This document shows positions 12,127 through 21,987 of a stretch of 64,000 nt of DNA, piece after piece. Origin of the DNA: Bedellia somnulentella (Eukaryota; Arthropoda; Insecta; Lepidoptera; Bedelliidae); NCBI GenBank assembly GCA_963576735.1, contig OY755173.1, positions 9,890,873 through 9,954,872 on the forward strand, written 5' to 3'. The position numbers and the translations under genes were made by a program. The notes beneath the pieces were generated by a model, which was not told where the DNA came from, did no database searches, and saw nothing but the letters and a program-made list of their open reading frames with translations. Within the stretch, counting starts at the first letter, position 1. Each line of letters opens with the position of its first letter.

Positions 12127-13012
12127 ACGAGTTTTAGAGATGGGTAGACCTGGCAAAGATGCCTCTCGTATTAGGCAGTGCGACAATTACTGTACCTATT
12201 ATTCTTCGTATTTCCGGTATTTCTATTATTATACGATATTAAATAGGCTCAACTATATGTAAATTTACATTGTTCTTGAAATCCTTCGAAAGGCGATGGT
12301 CTACAATTCTACATCTCAAGAAAGACTCAAACGTCCACGCCGAATATCCCCGAAGGGGTTAGCAGAGGTAGTAATACTTCTGAATATCACGTGACATTGT
12401 CACCTGTTGTTCAGAGTACCCACGCTTTGCTTGGACCCACGTTCTCACGTTATACAGAGCAGGCCTATCGGCGTTTTGAACAAATACACTGTGACATGAT
12501 TGTTAGTTTCGACAGTCCCCTCGATTTCCTGGGATGCCATCATCACATCCTGGTCTTATGGTACTTTCTCGGTAACAATAACATAACAAAAGAAATGTTG
12601 AGTGAACCTGTATTATCTTCATAAAAGCTACGAAGAGGAGCATAAATCTTTATAGAATGGTGAAAGAACTGTTTCCTAACTCCTAATGATTAAGGACCCA
12701 CACCTTCCATCATCAGCTCAGCAGCATAACAATATGATTTTCAGAAGCAAATGCCAATATTTGTTCATAAAATATGTAAAACGCTGTACATTTGCCTATA
12801 AAATTTCAGGGTTCCCCTCGATTTCTCCAGGATCCCATCATCAGACCCTGACATCCTCATCATGGTACCAATCCGAGAGTATCTTCTTTCGAACAAAAAA
12901 ATAATAATCAAAATCGGTTCACAAATGGCGAAGTAATCGGCGAACATAAATAAAAAAAAAAAAATATACGGTCGAATTGAGAACACTCCTTTTTTTGAAG
13001 TCGGTTAAAAAT
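11528..13012. mobile_element. Composite element P, copy 1 (non-autonomous)
   Basis: It begins AAAAAGAAAACCGACTTCA and ends with the inverse motif TGAAGTCGGTTAAAA. A second, very similar copy lies at 30834-32307. It contains a long palindrome (11510-12126), a fragment of SINE-A at the same internal position as in copy 2, and two related blocks around CCCCTCGATTTC (12515 and 12813). I recognise the ACCGACTTCA end as a common lepidopteran repeat but cannot place its superfamily. It has no coding capacity; the open frame on the reverse strand at 12765-12986 is repeat sequence translated. Confidence 0.75.
12329..12503 (-). repeat. SINE-A fragment within element P copy 1
   Basis: The 3' half of SINE-A (CGAATATCCCCGAAGGGG to the complement of the ACTGT/CATGA block). 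The tRNA head is missing. The same truncated fragment is present in copy 2 of element P, so it was captured before the element multiplied. Confidence 0.8.
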
Positions 13013-13533
13013 AGAGTTATACTCGTAAAAGAAACTCGCCTTTTAGAGTTTAGACGCTGCCGCGCTCTGCCAAGCCGAATGGAAATTAATAGGTCGTTAA
13101 ATGTCAAAGGTAATGCTATCTCTTTCTCGTGTATCGCTTTGAGTAAAACTACGCTATAAGGAGCTCTATAAATTGTATGTTTGTTAAATTAAACATCTTG
13201 ATTTAAGTTAAATGATAGAAAAAGAATGAGAATGAAATCTTTTCAAATGAAAATATGTCTTCACCTTTTTTACCGAAAGACATACGTAGTAGAGTACTCG
13301 TACCGTTGAATAAAACATAAGGACCGAAGATAACTCCCTTCTGCTCAATAGAGACTAATGTATTATTTGATATTCTTTTTTTATTCAGAATCCACTTGTG
13401 GGAACAAAAATCTGTTATTTTCCTATAAGTATTAAGGATTTAAAAGAATGAATAGTCGATATTTATGTTATGATTATAGCAGTGACTGTAATTATTTATG
13501 CATGGCATATATCCATAACTTATTTTGTGAACT
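13013..13533. other. Sequence without recognised feature
   Basis: AT-rich, no supported gene or repeat. Confidence 0.4.
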
Positions 13534-13805
13534 TATGCCGTGTAGTGCCGGCTATGCCGTGTAGTGCCGGCTTAGAATGTCGCTACCCCTTTCTACCCAC
13601 GGGTGTCGTAAGAGGCGACTAAGGGTATTGGGGCTTTTTATTGGATTTTTGGGCGTTGCGGTTGGAGACCCATCACCAAAAACCTTTATTTTTACCATCT
13701 TTTCCCCACTCAACTTCCAAAAGTGGCTGAGGAACTTATAATTCCTTAGCTCTGGTTACCCCTTCTAGGGAAATATAGCCGTGAGTATATGTATGTATGT
13801 ATGTT
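13534..13805 (+). repeat. SINE-B copy, near full length, with a duplicated 5' start
   Basis: It opens with ATGCCGTGTAGTGCCGGCT twice in tandem (13534-13573). It continues through ACCCACGGGTGTCGTAAGAG and GGTTGGAGACCC, and ends GCCGTGAGTATATG(TATG)n. It is the reference copy for SINE-B in this window. Confidence 0.85.
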
Positions 13806-14080
13806 ATTTTGTGAACTGGAAGTATGATTTAATATAATATAAATGAATATGTAAGTACAGAAATATTACACATATAAGTTAGTACCTAAGCACCGTGTCT
13901 TAAGGAACCTGTTTTTGTGTCAACACGATTTTTTTACAAAATCTAATAGTCTTTATCGTTTTAGACACCCCAGTGAAACTCCGACATTCCTATCTCTTTT
14001 GTTTGGTTTTTGAAAAAATCGCAATGTTCCCCTATTTCCGAGTTCATAAAATCACAAAAAAATATGTATACAAAAATGTA

Positions 14081-14945
14081 TCTATACATAATATAAAATG
14101 AAGTTGCGAAGGGCAACCAAAAAGTGTTTGTTACCTAGGATCTCAAAAACTACTATATCAATAGCTATGCGGTTTTCAATAATGGAAAGAAGACATTCCA
14201 GGAATTCTATAGGTGTATAATTTAGGTGTACCTACTTAAGAAATTATTAGAGTAATAGTAACAGTTATCAGACGGGCGGAAGAAAAACGAGCTTTTTGGA
14301 GGTGTGCATTGCGTGCGCTGCTGAAATAACTCAAAATACAGAATAACAATGTATGGGGGAATTATTTTTCTCAAAAAGTTCTATAAAAAAGTCTGCGATA
14401 GCATATGTCTATCCTTTAAGGTTTAGCCACAATAACGATTTTAGTGGTGTTCAAGTTTAATTTACGAAATATCTTATTTTTCAATCACTCGATGTTCCTA
14501 CCGACATAGACCAATAAACATAAAACAAAATGCATATCAAATTAAAGCTGATGAAATGAGGATTCCGAATATATACATATCATAACACTTTTATGTTAAT
14601 ATTAATACACAAGATGCATTTACAATGCCGAGGGCAGAGATGGCGGCGGCGGCGGCTGCGTTCCGTCGTTGTGTCAGACGGTCGGTCTGCATAGCACGAC
14701 AGTGGCGGCGAGTGGCGGCGCGCGGCGGCGACGGCGGTGGTGGGGGTGGGCTCATCTTGAGGTGCGCGAGCGATTGATGGTTGTGTCGAATTACTTATAA
14801 ACTTAATAAAGTAAAAAAATGTGAGGACACTATGCAAAACAGTTTTTTTCTCATCGCATGACAGAGACCCTCTACGGGTCAGTTAAATATTTCAGTCAGT
14901 GAAAGTCTACATTTTTGAAAATATGAAGTCTGTCGGGTCAGCTAG
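14081..14945 (+). mobile_element. Helitron-like non-autonomous element carrying a GC-rich insert
   Basis: It starts TCTATACATAATATAAAATG and ends CGGGTCAGCTAG. It sits exactly between a host A (14080) and T (14946), as expected for Helitrons (TC start, CTAG end, A^T target, no TIR, no duplication). A GACCC/GGGTC hairpin is present at about 14866-14880, somewhat further from the 3' end than usual. It has no Rep/helicase gene. Confidence 0.75.
14629..14775. other. GGC-repeat, GC-rich island inside the Helitron-like element
   Basis: Sharply different base composition from the surroundings: repeated GGCGGC units on the plus strand with many CpG. Both strands have short open frames (Ala/Arg/Pro-rich on the minus strand) but none resembles a known domain. 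Possibly a captured host promoter or exon segment, or a simple-repeat expansion. Confidence 0.6.
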
Positions 14946-14989
14946 TGTGATATAATTAAATCTTGATAACATGCATCAACTACTTATAG

Positions 14990-15288
14990 TGAAACGTAAA
15001 TTCAAGCAAATTTCCAATGATCGAATCTTAATAGGAACTGAAATATTAATATATTTCTCACTTTTTATTTTTGTTTTGTTATTCCTGAATAAACCCGTAT
15101 TGGGCCGGGATTTCCAGTGCACATAATAGTTCCAGTACTTTTCTATCGTCAGTATTAAAACCAGCAACCAATGTTGTGCTATTCAGAAGTTATAGCTAAA
15201 ACAAATTTGTGAGAAAAAGTGAGAAACATAATAATATTTCGGTTCCTATTAGGATTCGATCAATGGAAATTTACTTGAATTCACGTTT
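14990..15288. mobile_element. Palindromic MITE
   Basis: Arms of ~75 bp. The left is GAAACGTAAATTCAAG, then AAATTTCCAATGATCGAATC, then TAATAGGAACTGAAATATTA. The right (15215-15288) is its near complement with a few changes. The ~150-bp centre is unpaired and has no coding capacity. Superfamily not assigned; no clear target duplication seen. Confidence 0.7.
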
Positions 15289-15305
15289 TATTATCAGAAA
15301 TAACC

Positions 15306-15884
15306 AAACTCTCCAGCTTATCGAAGAAAGGCGAAATTTAATCGTGCAGTCTTAAGACGACGCGACTAAATACTTGCAGCTTAATAGGCAGATCTCAAAG
15401 TGTCTAAAACGCGATTTGAGGAGTCATAACACCGAGCGAATCCAAAACCTTTATTGGGCAAAACAAGGGCTCCAAGGTATTCGCAAGAGACCTTTCTATC
15501 GAGCAGAGCCAGTTAACGAGACTGAGGATTGATGATGGTAGAATTTTATCTTCCAAGCCGGAGGTTGTGAGAGAAGTCGAAAAGTTTTATGGGCGGTTGT
15601 ACACGTCAGCACAAAGACCTGCTACTGAACTGGCGAGAGACCTAAGGGCCAGATTAACCCGACACTATACCGAAGATATCCCGGACGTCACCCTCTACGA
15701 GATTAATATGGCTCTCAAACAGTTGAAAAACAACAAGGCAGCGGGTGAGGACGGAATTACGGCAGAGCTTTTGAAGGCGGGTCGAAAACCGCTCCTTAAG
15801 GCCCTTCGAAAGTTAATTAATACTGTTCTACACACGGGATCCACGCCTGAGACAAGGAACAGGAGTACGGTGGTGCTGTTGTAA
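15306..15884 (+). pseudogene. RTE-b retrotransposon fragment (linker and start of reverse transcriptase)
   Basis: Interrupted frames give the pre-RT linker (RQISKCLKRDLRSHNTERIQ) and then, from about 15567, REVEKFYGRLY, EDIPDV and LKNNKAAGEDGITAELL. These match the RTE-b protein at 59454-61100 along its first ~110 residues. The fragment stops at 15884, before the catalytic palm motifs. Both ends are truncated, and stops or frameshifts break the linker. A dead fragment. Confidence 0.75.
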
Positions 15885-16595
15885 TAGACGACTAGTGGGT
15901 TTTCTAAACTTAATTAAATACTGAAACAAACTACAACTTTGTCACCATCCGGAATACTTAGCAAAAGTTTACTAAGGTTGTTACCGAGACTGGTCTTGTC
16001 AAATTGTAGTTCAAGCGAAATTTATTTTGTGACGATTTCGGTGAGTTACTCGTGTAGGCATATTTCTAGAATGATTGAACCAATTGAGCTCAAATTTGCC
16101 ATTCGAGATTATGTACGGCAGAAAATATTAAGGGAGACGATTTTCCTCCGGTTTTCACCTTTAAGTATATGGGCATTAGGGTGGTTGGGATTACTGGGAC
16201 GCAATTTTGTTTAAGATTAGGAAAGGGAGAAAACTCGTTTACTCACACGTATTATTCGCTTGGAATATTGTGAAATATTAAGTTCAATTTTTGTATGAAA
16301 GGTTTGAGGATATTTAAGAATTCAAGGGATCGGTAATGATAACGGTAGTGTTTGGTAATATGAATTATACCAGCGATTTCTATATAGTAAAGTTTAATTT
16401 TTTTATCTTTGCCAAATACGGTATTCTATCCCAAAAGACAATAAGTCAGTCTGTTGTTACCCGCACAGGTGTGCTACTCGTACCTGTAACCATCACCAAG
16501 AGGCCTTCAACATACATCCTCACCCACAAACCTATTATTCATCTTCATAATTTATTATTTCATAAATCTTTAGAAAAATAATGAATGATATACCA
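15885..16595. other. Unassigned sequence, possibly an old repeat
   Basis: No gene found. The open frames at 15939-16214 and 16336-16581 do not resemble any protein I know. Confidence 0.4.
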
Positions 16596-16770
16596 TAAAA
16601 AGGCTGGCGTCCGAAATACAAAGAATAAAAGAGCATGTATGAAAAGATTTATGGATGTAAACGAAGCTAGAGAGGTTTGTCAGGATCGTGCGAAGTGGCG
16701 ATCAATAGTCTCTGCCTACCCCAATGGGAACTAATGGCGTGAGTATATGTATGTATGTATGTATGATATA
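16596..16770 (+). repeat. RTE-a 3' end
   Basis: Last ~175 bp of RTE-a: GGCTGGCGTCCGAAATACAA, GGATGTAAACGAAGCTAGAG, GTCTCTGCCTACCCCAATGG, then GCGTGAGTATATG(TATG)n. It corresponds to the C-terminal codons of the copy ending at 22742. Confidence 0.85.
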
Positions 16771-17384
16771 CCATCGTTTCCTTTAGAATAAAAATGTTAA
16801 AAACTTGCTCAAAAATTTTTGTTTCCTTTATTTATTCTTTATTTTTTAGTAATAATCCCCACATGAGGTTTTCATGAACAAAAAGATTTAAATTATGTAT
16901 CCAGCAAGCTTTTTATACGAAAGATGATTTCAAAGAACAACTTTTTCCTCCATGTTATGACCATCTTCCTAACATGATTATTTTTAATTGATCTTACCAT
17001 TCAAGGTTTATCTCGAAGAAATCGCTTTTATGAGAAGAACGCCAATGGTACTTATGTACTGAAATTTTGACAATATTTATTTTGTGATGTGCAATAAAGT
17101 ATTTTCTGCACTATGTTGTTCTTTGATTTGTAACTAAATCCCCAATTGAGAAAAGTTCTTAAGCTAAGATATTACTTGTATAGATATCGCTAAAAGTTTT
17201 CCCGTAAAAGTTGAGTTGATCTGCCGACATTACAGGTTTTTTTAAGAATTTAAACGACAGTTTTTATAAACGAATTAAATATAAACTAATTTTATTTTAG
17301 AATGGTTATAGTTTTAGTTAATGACCAACATTACTTAATTAATATTCTTTTAGTTCTATCAGTATACTCTTTCTTTTGTCTACC

Positions 17385-17640
17385 CTTTCAGATAGAATGC
17401 AAATGTTGAAAACGCCTAACTATCACATAATTTAAATCTTTTTGTTCATGAAAACCTCATGCGTCGGGGCGTTCACCCGAGGTCGCGGGTTCGATCCCCG
17501 CCTGTGTCGAAATTTTTCTTTCCTTTATTTATTCTTTATTTATTAGTAATAATCCCCACATGAGGTTTTCATGAACAAAATGATTTAAATTATGTGATAG
17601 TTAGGCGTTTTCAACATTTGCATTCTATCTGAAAAGGTAG
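17385..17640. repeat. Inverted duplication around a truncated SINE-C head
   Basis: 17385-17460 is the complement of 17563-17640 (shared blocks include GATTTAAATTATGTGATAG and GGCGTTTTCAACATTTGCAT). The ~100-bp spacer begins mid-way through the tRNA-like head. It looks like a template switch or inversion. Confidence 0.7.
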
Positions 17641-17742
17641 ACAAGTGGCCTTTCGAATTAGTAATAATTCGGAGGTAGGAAACGCAAACACTACTTAAAC
17701 GTGTAAAAAGAAATAAAGGATAGAGGAATTTCGCACTGGCAG

Positions 17743-17816
17743 CCAATTGACACGATAGCTCAGTTGGCAGAGCGTCGGGGCGTTCACCCGAGGTCGCGGG
17801 TTCGATCCCCGCCTGT
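17743..17816 (+). repeat. tRNA-like head of SINE-C (not a functional tRNA gene)
   Basis: It folds as a cloverleaf: acceptor GACACGA/TGTGTC with one mismatch, D arm GCTC/GAGC, anticodon stem TCGGG/CCCGA, T arm GCGGG TTCGATC CCCGC. The anticodon loop is GCGTTCA, lacking the universal T33 and the purine at 37. The same head recurs at 17461 and 43672 with a different loop. It is therefore read as a pol III promoter of a SINE. Confidence 0.7.
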
Positions 17817-17860
17817 GTCGAAATTTTTCTTTCCTTTATTTATTCTTTATTTACTTGCTG

Positions 17861-18329
17861 GATACAGTTCTGATTTTGCTGGTCAAACATAAAATTTTTG
17901 GTGCAAGGCGCCGGTGCTTATAATTTATAAGAAGTTTTTACTACTAGTTTTATTTCAGTATAATTTATAAAATCGGTGACCATTATTAATTGACGTAGCT
18001 ATATCTATGCAATTAACAAACCTGAAGTTCCATTTAGAAGTCAAGAAGAAAAGAAATAAGTTGTAATTATCAAAAATCCCACGACGACGGTCAAAGTGTA
18101 GGAGGATGAAAGATAAAAATAATTTCAAAACGTGTAATGACCTAATGAGTTGATAGTGGTTTTGTGTATTTTAAATCCTAATTCAAAATAATGCTTCTTT
18201 TTATAAAAGTCTTTTAATTCTAAAAGTACAATCTACTCACTTCTAAAAAAATTCTAAATGTAAAGGATATGATGGAAAGTTCTTGGGACTCGGTTATCGT
18301 GCCATCCCTTATTTTAACTAAATGTGACT
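17861..18329. other. Sequence without recognised feature
   Basis: No gene or repeat supported. The RTE-a fragment begins just downstream; its true 5' truncation point may lie somewhat upstream of 18330. Confidence 0.4.
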
Positions 18330-18836
18330 AAATGATGATTCATCATTAAATGCCTCTTATACGCTGACGATTAAGTATTATTTGCATCAACGGTAACTTA
18401 GTTGCAAGAGATGGTGAATACTGCGTGTAAGTTTTTTGAAAGAAAGGGCATGCGAGTGAAAGTCAAAAAAAGTCAAAAGTCAAAAAGTTTATTTTTCAAA
18501 ATAAAGTTAAATACTAACATTTTTTGAACGTCAAAGTTTTAAATTAATCGTTAATCCGTTGCTTCGGAAGGTGTTCGTAAAGAGAAGAAGCAACAAAGAA
18601 ACTCTTTACATTCACATTTTTTCATTTTTTCAAAATATGGTTTGTACAATTTCAATTTATAAACATGTTTTTACTTTACAAAAGATTTTCTATGCGACCA
18701 AACCAAACGCTAGTTTGACATAATTAAAATAAATTGTCCATCACAAAAACCAATCACATAACGTGAGAAGAAAAATCCTCACCAGACAATTATTCCTAGG
18801 AATAACGAGGGAAGATTTATAGCTTTACGGACATGG

Positions 18837-21017
18837 TCAGGTGCGCGTTGGGTCCTTGTCGTTTAAAAAATCTTGAACACTGTAGTAAGATTTCTTTAAA
18901 AGCATGGCTTTAATTGCCTTTTTAAAAGATGCCACAGGCAATTCCAATATTTCAGAAGGGAGTTTATTGAACATTTTCAGGGATAGTCCCATAAAGGAGT
19001 TACTTACTTTATTAAGTCTCCACTTCGGTACGTTAAGTTTCTCCTTATTCCGAGTGTTAACAGTATGCCTATCACTAACTTTACTAAATTGGCCTATATT
19101 CTTTTTGGCATACATTAAATTCTCAAATATGTATTGGCAAGGGACAGTTAAAATGCCAATATCTTTAAATTTTTCGCGCAACGAATACCTCGACCTTAAC
19201 ATGTAAATAGATCGGATAGCTCGCTTTTGTAAGACAAAAACTTTATGAACATCAGCCGCTTTACCCCATAATAAAATACCGTACGACATAATACTATGAA
19301 AATAACTGAAATAAACAATGCGAGCTGTTTCAATGTCTGCTATTTCTCTAATCTTACGCACGGCATACGCTGCTGAGCTCAGCCTTTTAGAAAGTGTTAG
19401 TATATGGGGTCCCCATTGCAACTTAGAATCGATTATTATCCCTAGGAATTTTGTCTCTTTCACTAATTCTACTTTTTCACTGTCAATAACAATATTGGCG
19501 TCAACTTGCCTAACATTCGGTAAAGTAAATTTAATACATTTAGTTTTTTTGGCATTCAGAACCAGGTTATTTACAGTAAACCAATGCAATACCAGTGAGA
19601 TAGCTTTATTTACGTCGTCAAGAGATGTAGAGGATCTCGCTACATTAAATATTAAAGATGTGTCATCTGCAAACATAACTATCTCAGAATACTTTTGTAC
19701 CATAAATGGTAAATCATTAATATAAATCAGAAACAGTAATGGGCCAAGTATAGAACCTTGAGGAACGCCCATCTCTATTTCCGATCCTTTCGACATGGTT
19801 CCATTAATATCTACCTTTAAAGTTCTTTTATCAAGATATGATGCCATTAATTTCAGTGCTTGCTCGTCAGAACCGTAATATTTAAGTTTAGTCAACGCTA
19901 TTTCCTTTTTTACACAATCAAAAGCTTTTGTGAGGTCACAAAATATACCTAACGCATCCCGGGAGTTTTCCCATGAATTAAATATATGTTTCATTAGTGA
20001 CACTCCTGCATCTACAGTAGACCTACCTTTAGTAAAACCATATTGCTCGTCATGGAATATATTATTTTTATTGAAATATGAAAGCATTTGGTTGGACATG
20101 ATTTTCTCGAAAACCTTACTGAGAACTGGTAAAATAGAAATAGGCCTATAGTTGGTAAAGTCCTGACTATCTCCTGATTTATGTAGTGGGATGAGCCTAC
20201 TTAACTTCATACAGTCTGGAAATTCTCCTATATCTATACATTTATTAAAAAGCATCGTTAAATGGGGAGCGATTATATTTATTATTCTGTTTATGACGAA
20301 AACTGACATTCCTGTTATGTCTTCGGTTTTTTTAAGATTAATGGTTTTAAAATTTTTAATTATACCATTACTGTCAACATACTTGAAAGAAAACTGTGCT
20401 GTTGTTTTGGTAACATTTTGTTCCAACAACTCAAGAGCTTTTTGGGGACATGAATTTAATTTCTCTGTTGTCTGAGTGGGGGTATTTATAAAATGATTTT
20501 CAAAAATGTCAGCAATTTGTGATCTTGACTGTATCAGTTCATTATCTAATAATAAATTGAGATCATGCGGGGACTTTAGTTTTCCAGTTTCACTGTTAAT
20601 TATTTTCCAGACAGTCTTACTTTTGTTAGAAGAATTCTTAATTTTATGTTTTATGCATCTAGATTTAGCTTCACCACAAACTTTTTTGAAAATTTTTGAA
20701 TAATTTCTGACATAAATAATAAAATCTTGGTTGAAGTTATAAGACTTTTCTCTATAAATGTTATACAGGTGATCTCTACTTATTCTAATTCCAGCGGTGG
20801 CCCATTCAGCAAAAGAGCATTTTGTATTACATAGTATTACCTTAGTTTTAAAGATTTTGTTAAATTCTGTTTTTAGCTCATTGATGAAAGAAAGACAATT
20901 CTCTAATGTTTCACTGCTTCTCATTGGGGGGCTGATGCTAGACCTAATATTATTTTCAAATAAGCTAAGTTTTTTTTCAGTTATCTGTCTACATACAATT
21001 GACTTTTTTTTTTTCAA
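18837..21017 (-). CDS. LINE1 reverse transcriptase part of ORF2
   Basis: Encodes 726 residues. RT motifs in order are RLIPLHKSGD and NYRPIS (~residues 273-294), QYGFTKGRST (~325-334), DLTKAFD with the first catalytic Asp (361-367), GVPQGSILGP (417-426) and FADD (449-452) with the catalytic Asp pair. The thumb follows, then a C-terminal part with MSYGILLWG. All catalytic residues are present. The enzyme would copy the LINE RNA onto nicked target DNA (target-primed reverse transcription). It is separated from the upstream endonuclease frame only by a shift at the 11-base homopolymer 21004-21014, so the ATG at 21017 is not a real start. The intact protein would begin in the endonuclease frame. 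Jockey/CR1 group by motif style; exact clade not assigned. Confidence 0.85.
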   Translation of the reverse strand: MKKKKSIVCRQITEKKLSLFENNIRSSISPPMRSSETLENCLSFINELKTEFNKIFKTKVILCNTKCSFAEWATAGIRISRDHLYNIYREKSYNFNQDFIIYVRNYSKIFKKVCGEAKSRCIKHKIKNSSNKSKTVWKIINSETGKLKSPHDLNLLLDNELIQSRSQIADIFENHFINTPTQTTEKLNSCPQKALELLEQNVTKTTAQFSFKYVDSNGIIKNFKTINLKKTEDITGMSVFVINRIINIIAPHLTMLFNKCIDIGEFPDCMKLSRLIPLHKSGDSQDFTNYRPISILPVLSKVFEKIMSNQMLSYFNKNNIFHDEQYGFTKGRSTVDAGVSLMKHIFNSWENSRDALGIFCDLTKAFDCVKKEIALTKLKYYGSDEQALKLMASYLDKRTLKVDINGTMSKGSEIEMGVPQGSILGPLLFLIYINDLPFMVQKYSEIVMFADDTSLIFNVARSSTSLDDVNKAISLVLHWFTVNNLVLNAKKTKCIKFTLPNVRQVDANIVIDSEKVELVKETKFLGIIIDSKLQWGPHILTLSKRLSSAAYAVRKIREIADIETARIVYFSYFHSIMSYGILLWGKAADVHKVFVLQKRAIRSIYMLRSRYSLREKFKDIGILTVPCQYIFENLMYAKKNIGQFSKVSDRHTVNTRNKEKLNVPKWRLNKVSNSFMGLSLKMFNKLPSEILELPVASFKKAIKAMLLKKSYYSVQDFLNDKDPTRT

Positions 21018-21711
21018 TGGTTAATTCTAAATTTATGAATTGTCCCTTGTGGTCTGAGGTAATGCTATCAAAAAGGAAGTGACCAGAGTAGTCACAATTG
21101 CAATAAATATTATCTAAACATGTTGCAGAGGTCGAGGTAATTCGGGTTGGCTCATTAAATACATTTAGAAGATTAAATGATTGAAAAAATGTTAAGATTC
21201 TCTCCTTTACTAGACCCTCACCTAATAAGTCAACATTGAAATCCCCACAAACTACAACCTCTCTGGAGCTGCGGGAAGCCATCCCCAAAGCATCCTCCAT
21301 TGCTGCTTCAAAGATGTCATAGTTACCTTTGGGTGGGCGATATACACACAAAATTATATACTTGCTCAATTCAATGCATGAGATTTCTACATGTTGTTCA
21401 ACAGAGAGTCTACAGATGTCTTTTCTTTCTTTAAATTTAATGTCTACATATAATAGTATCATACTACCCCCACACATTATGGACTCTCTGTTAAAACAAC
21501 TGCCCACCGTGTAATTCTTTAAACTAAAGTTCATTTGTTCTGTTTTTAACCAGTGTTCTGTCAAACAAAGTATTTTAACATTGTACTTATTAACGAATAA
21601 CTCTAATTCTAATAATTTGCAGGAAAGGCTCTGTATGTTCTGATGAACTAGTGAAATATATGCCTTTTCCTTTGTCTTACTACCTAGTTTAAAGCTAAAT
21701 TTGCAGATACA
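20989..21711 (-). pseudogene. LINE1 endonuclease part of ORF2
   Basis: The frame is open from a stop at 21712-21714 down to 20989, with no obvious ATG at its head. It shows an APE-type endonuclease: HQNIQSLSCK (Asn motif), LTEHWL (Glu motif), YRPPKGNYD, GDFNVDLLGE and SDHKGQFI (catalytic Asp-His). The likely role is nicking the target strand for LINE insertion. It loses frame at 21004-21014, an 11-base A run on the coding strand, where it should continue into the reverse transcriptase. A second shift near 21690 may separate it from further 5' coding sequence. Confidence 0.8.
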
Positions 21712-21987
21712 TTAGTACTTGTACTAATAACTGCATCCAAGTCAGTTGAAATTGTTATGTTATTCAAATTAATAACATTATTGTATACTATATTACTAGC
21801 TAGTAACATAGCTAGACGTTTTTTAGAATAATCAGGTACTTTCAAGGTACTCTTAGTCATTAATGATTTCTTAATATAATTATTTATATTAAAATTACCA
21901 ATTTTTTGCCTATATCCCAAAGTCAAATTATATAGTAACATATTTAATTTATATATCCTAGTGTTAACCTTATAGCTTATAGCTAGT

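Larger units (their letters stand above)
16810..17860. repeat. SINE-C cluster
   Basis: Two tRNA-like heads (17461-17510 truncated, 17743-17816 full), each followed by TCGAAATTTTTCTTTCC and TTATTTATTCTTTATT. The block CCCCACATGAGGTTTTCATG occurs at ~16857, ~17553 and, inverted, at ~17440-17460. The whole cluster is a rearranged set of the same SINE-like unit, seen once more at 43672-43830. Confidence 0.7.
18461..21987 (-). mobile_element. Jockey/CR1-type LINE (LINE1) inserted into RTE-a
   Basis: Reverse orientation. The endonuclease is at 20989-21711 and the reverse transcriptase at 18837-21017. A 3' UTR of ~375 bp ends in repeated TTGACTTT units at 18461-18490. It is flanked by a short duplication of the RTE-a sequence (TGAA). 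No ORF1 is visible, so the copy is 5'-truncated at about 21987. The region 21712-21987 is AT-rich and may be the damaged start of ORF2 or the end of an ORF1. Confidence 0.85.

Noticed and set aside
14580..14837. 85-codon Arg/Pro/Ala-rich protein
   Set aside because: Made from the GGC-repeat island of the Helitron-like element; no domain or conserved motif.
17743..17816. Functional tRNA gene
   Set aside because: Good cloverleaf, but the anticodon loop lacks T33 and a purine at 37, and the head recurs with a different loop, always joined to the same SINE-like body.
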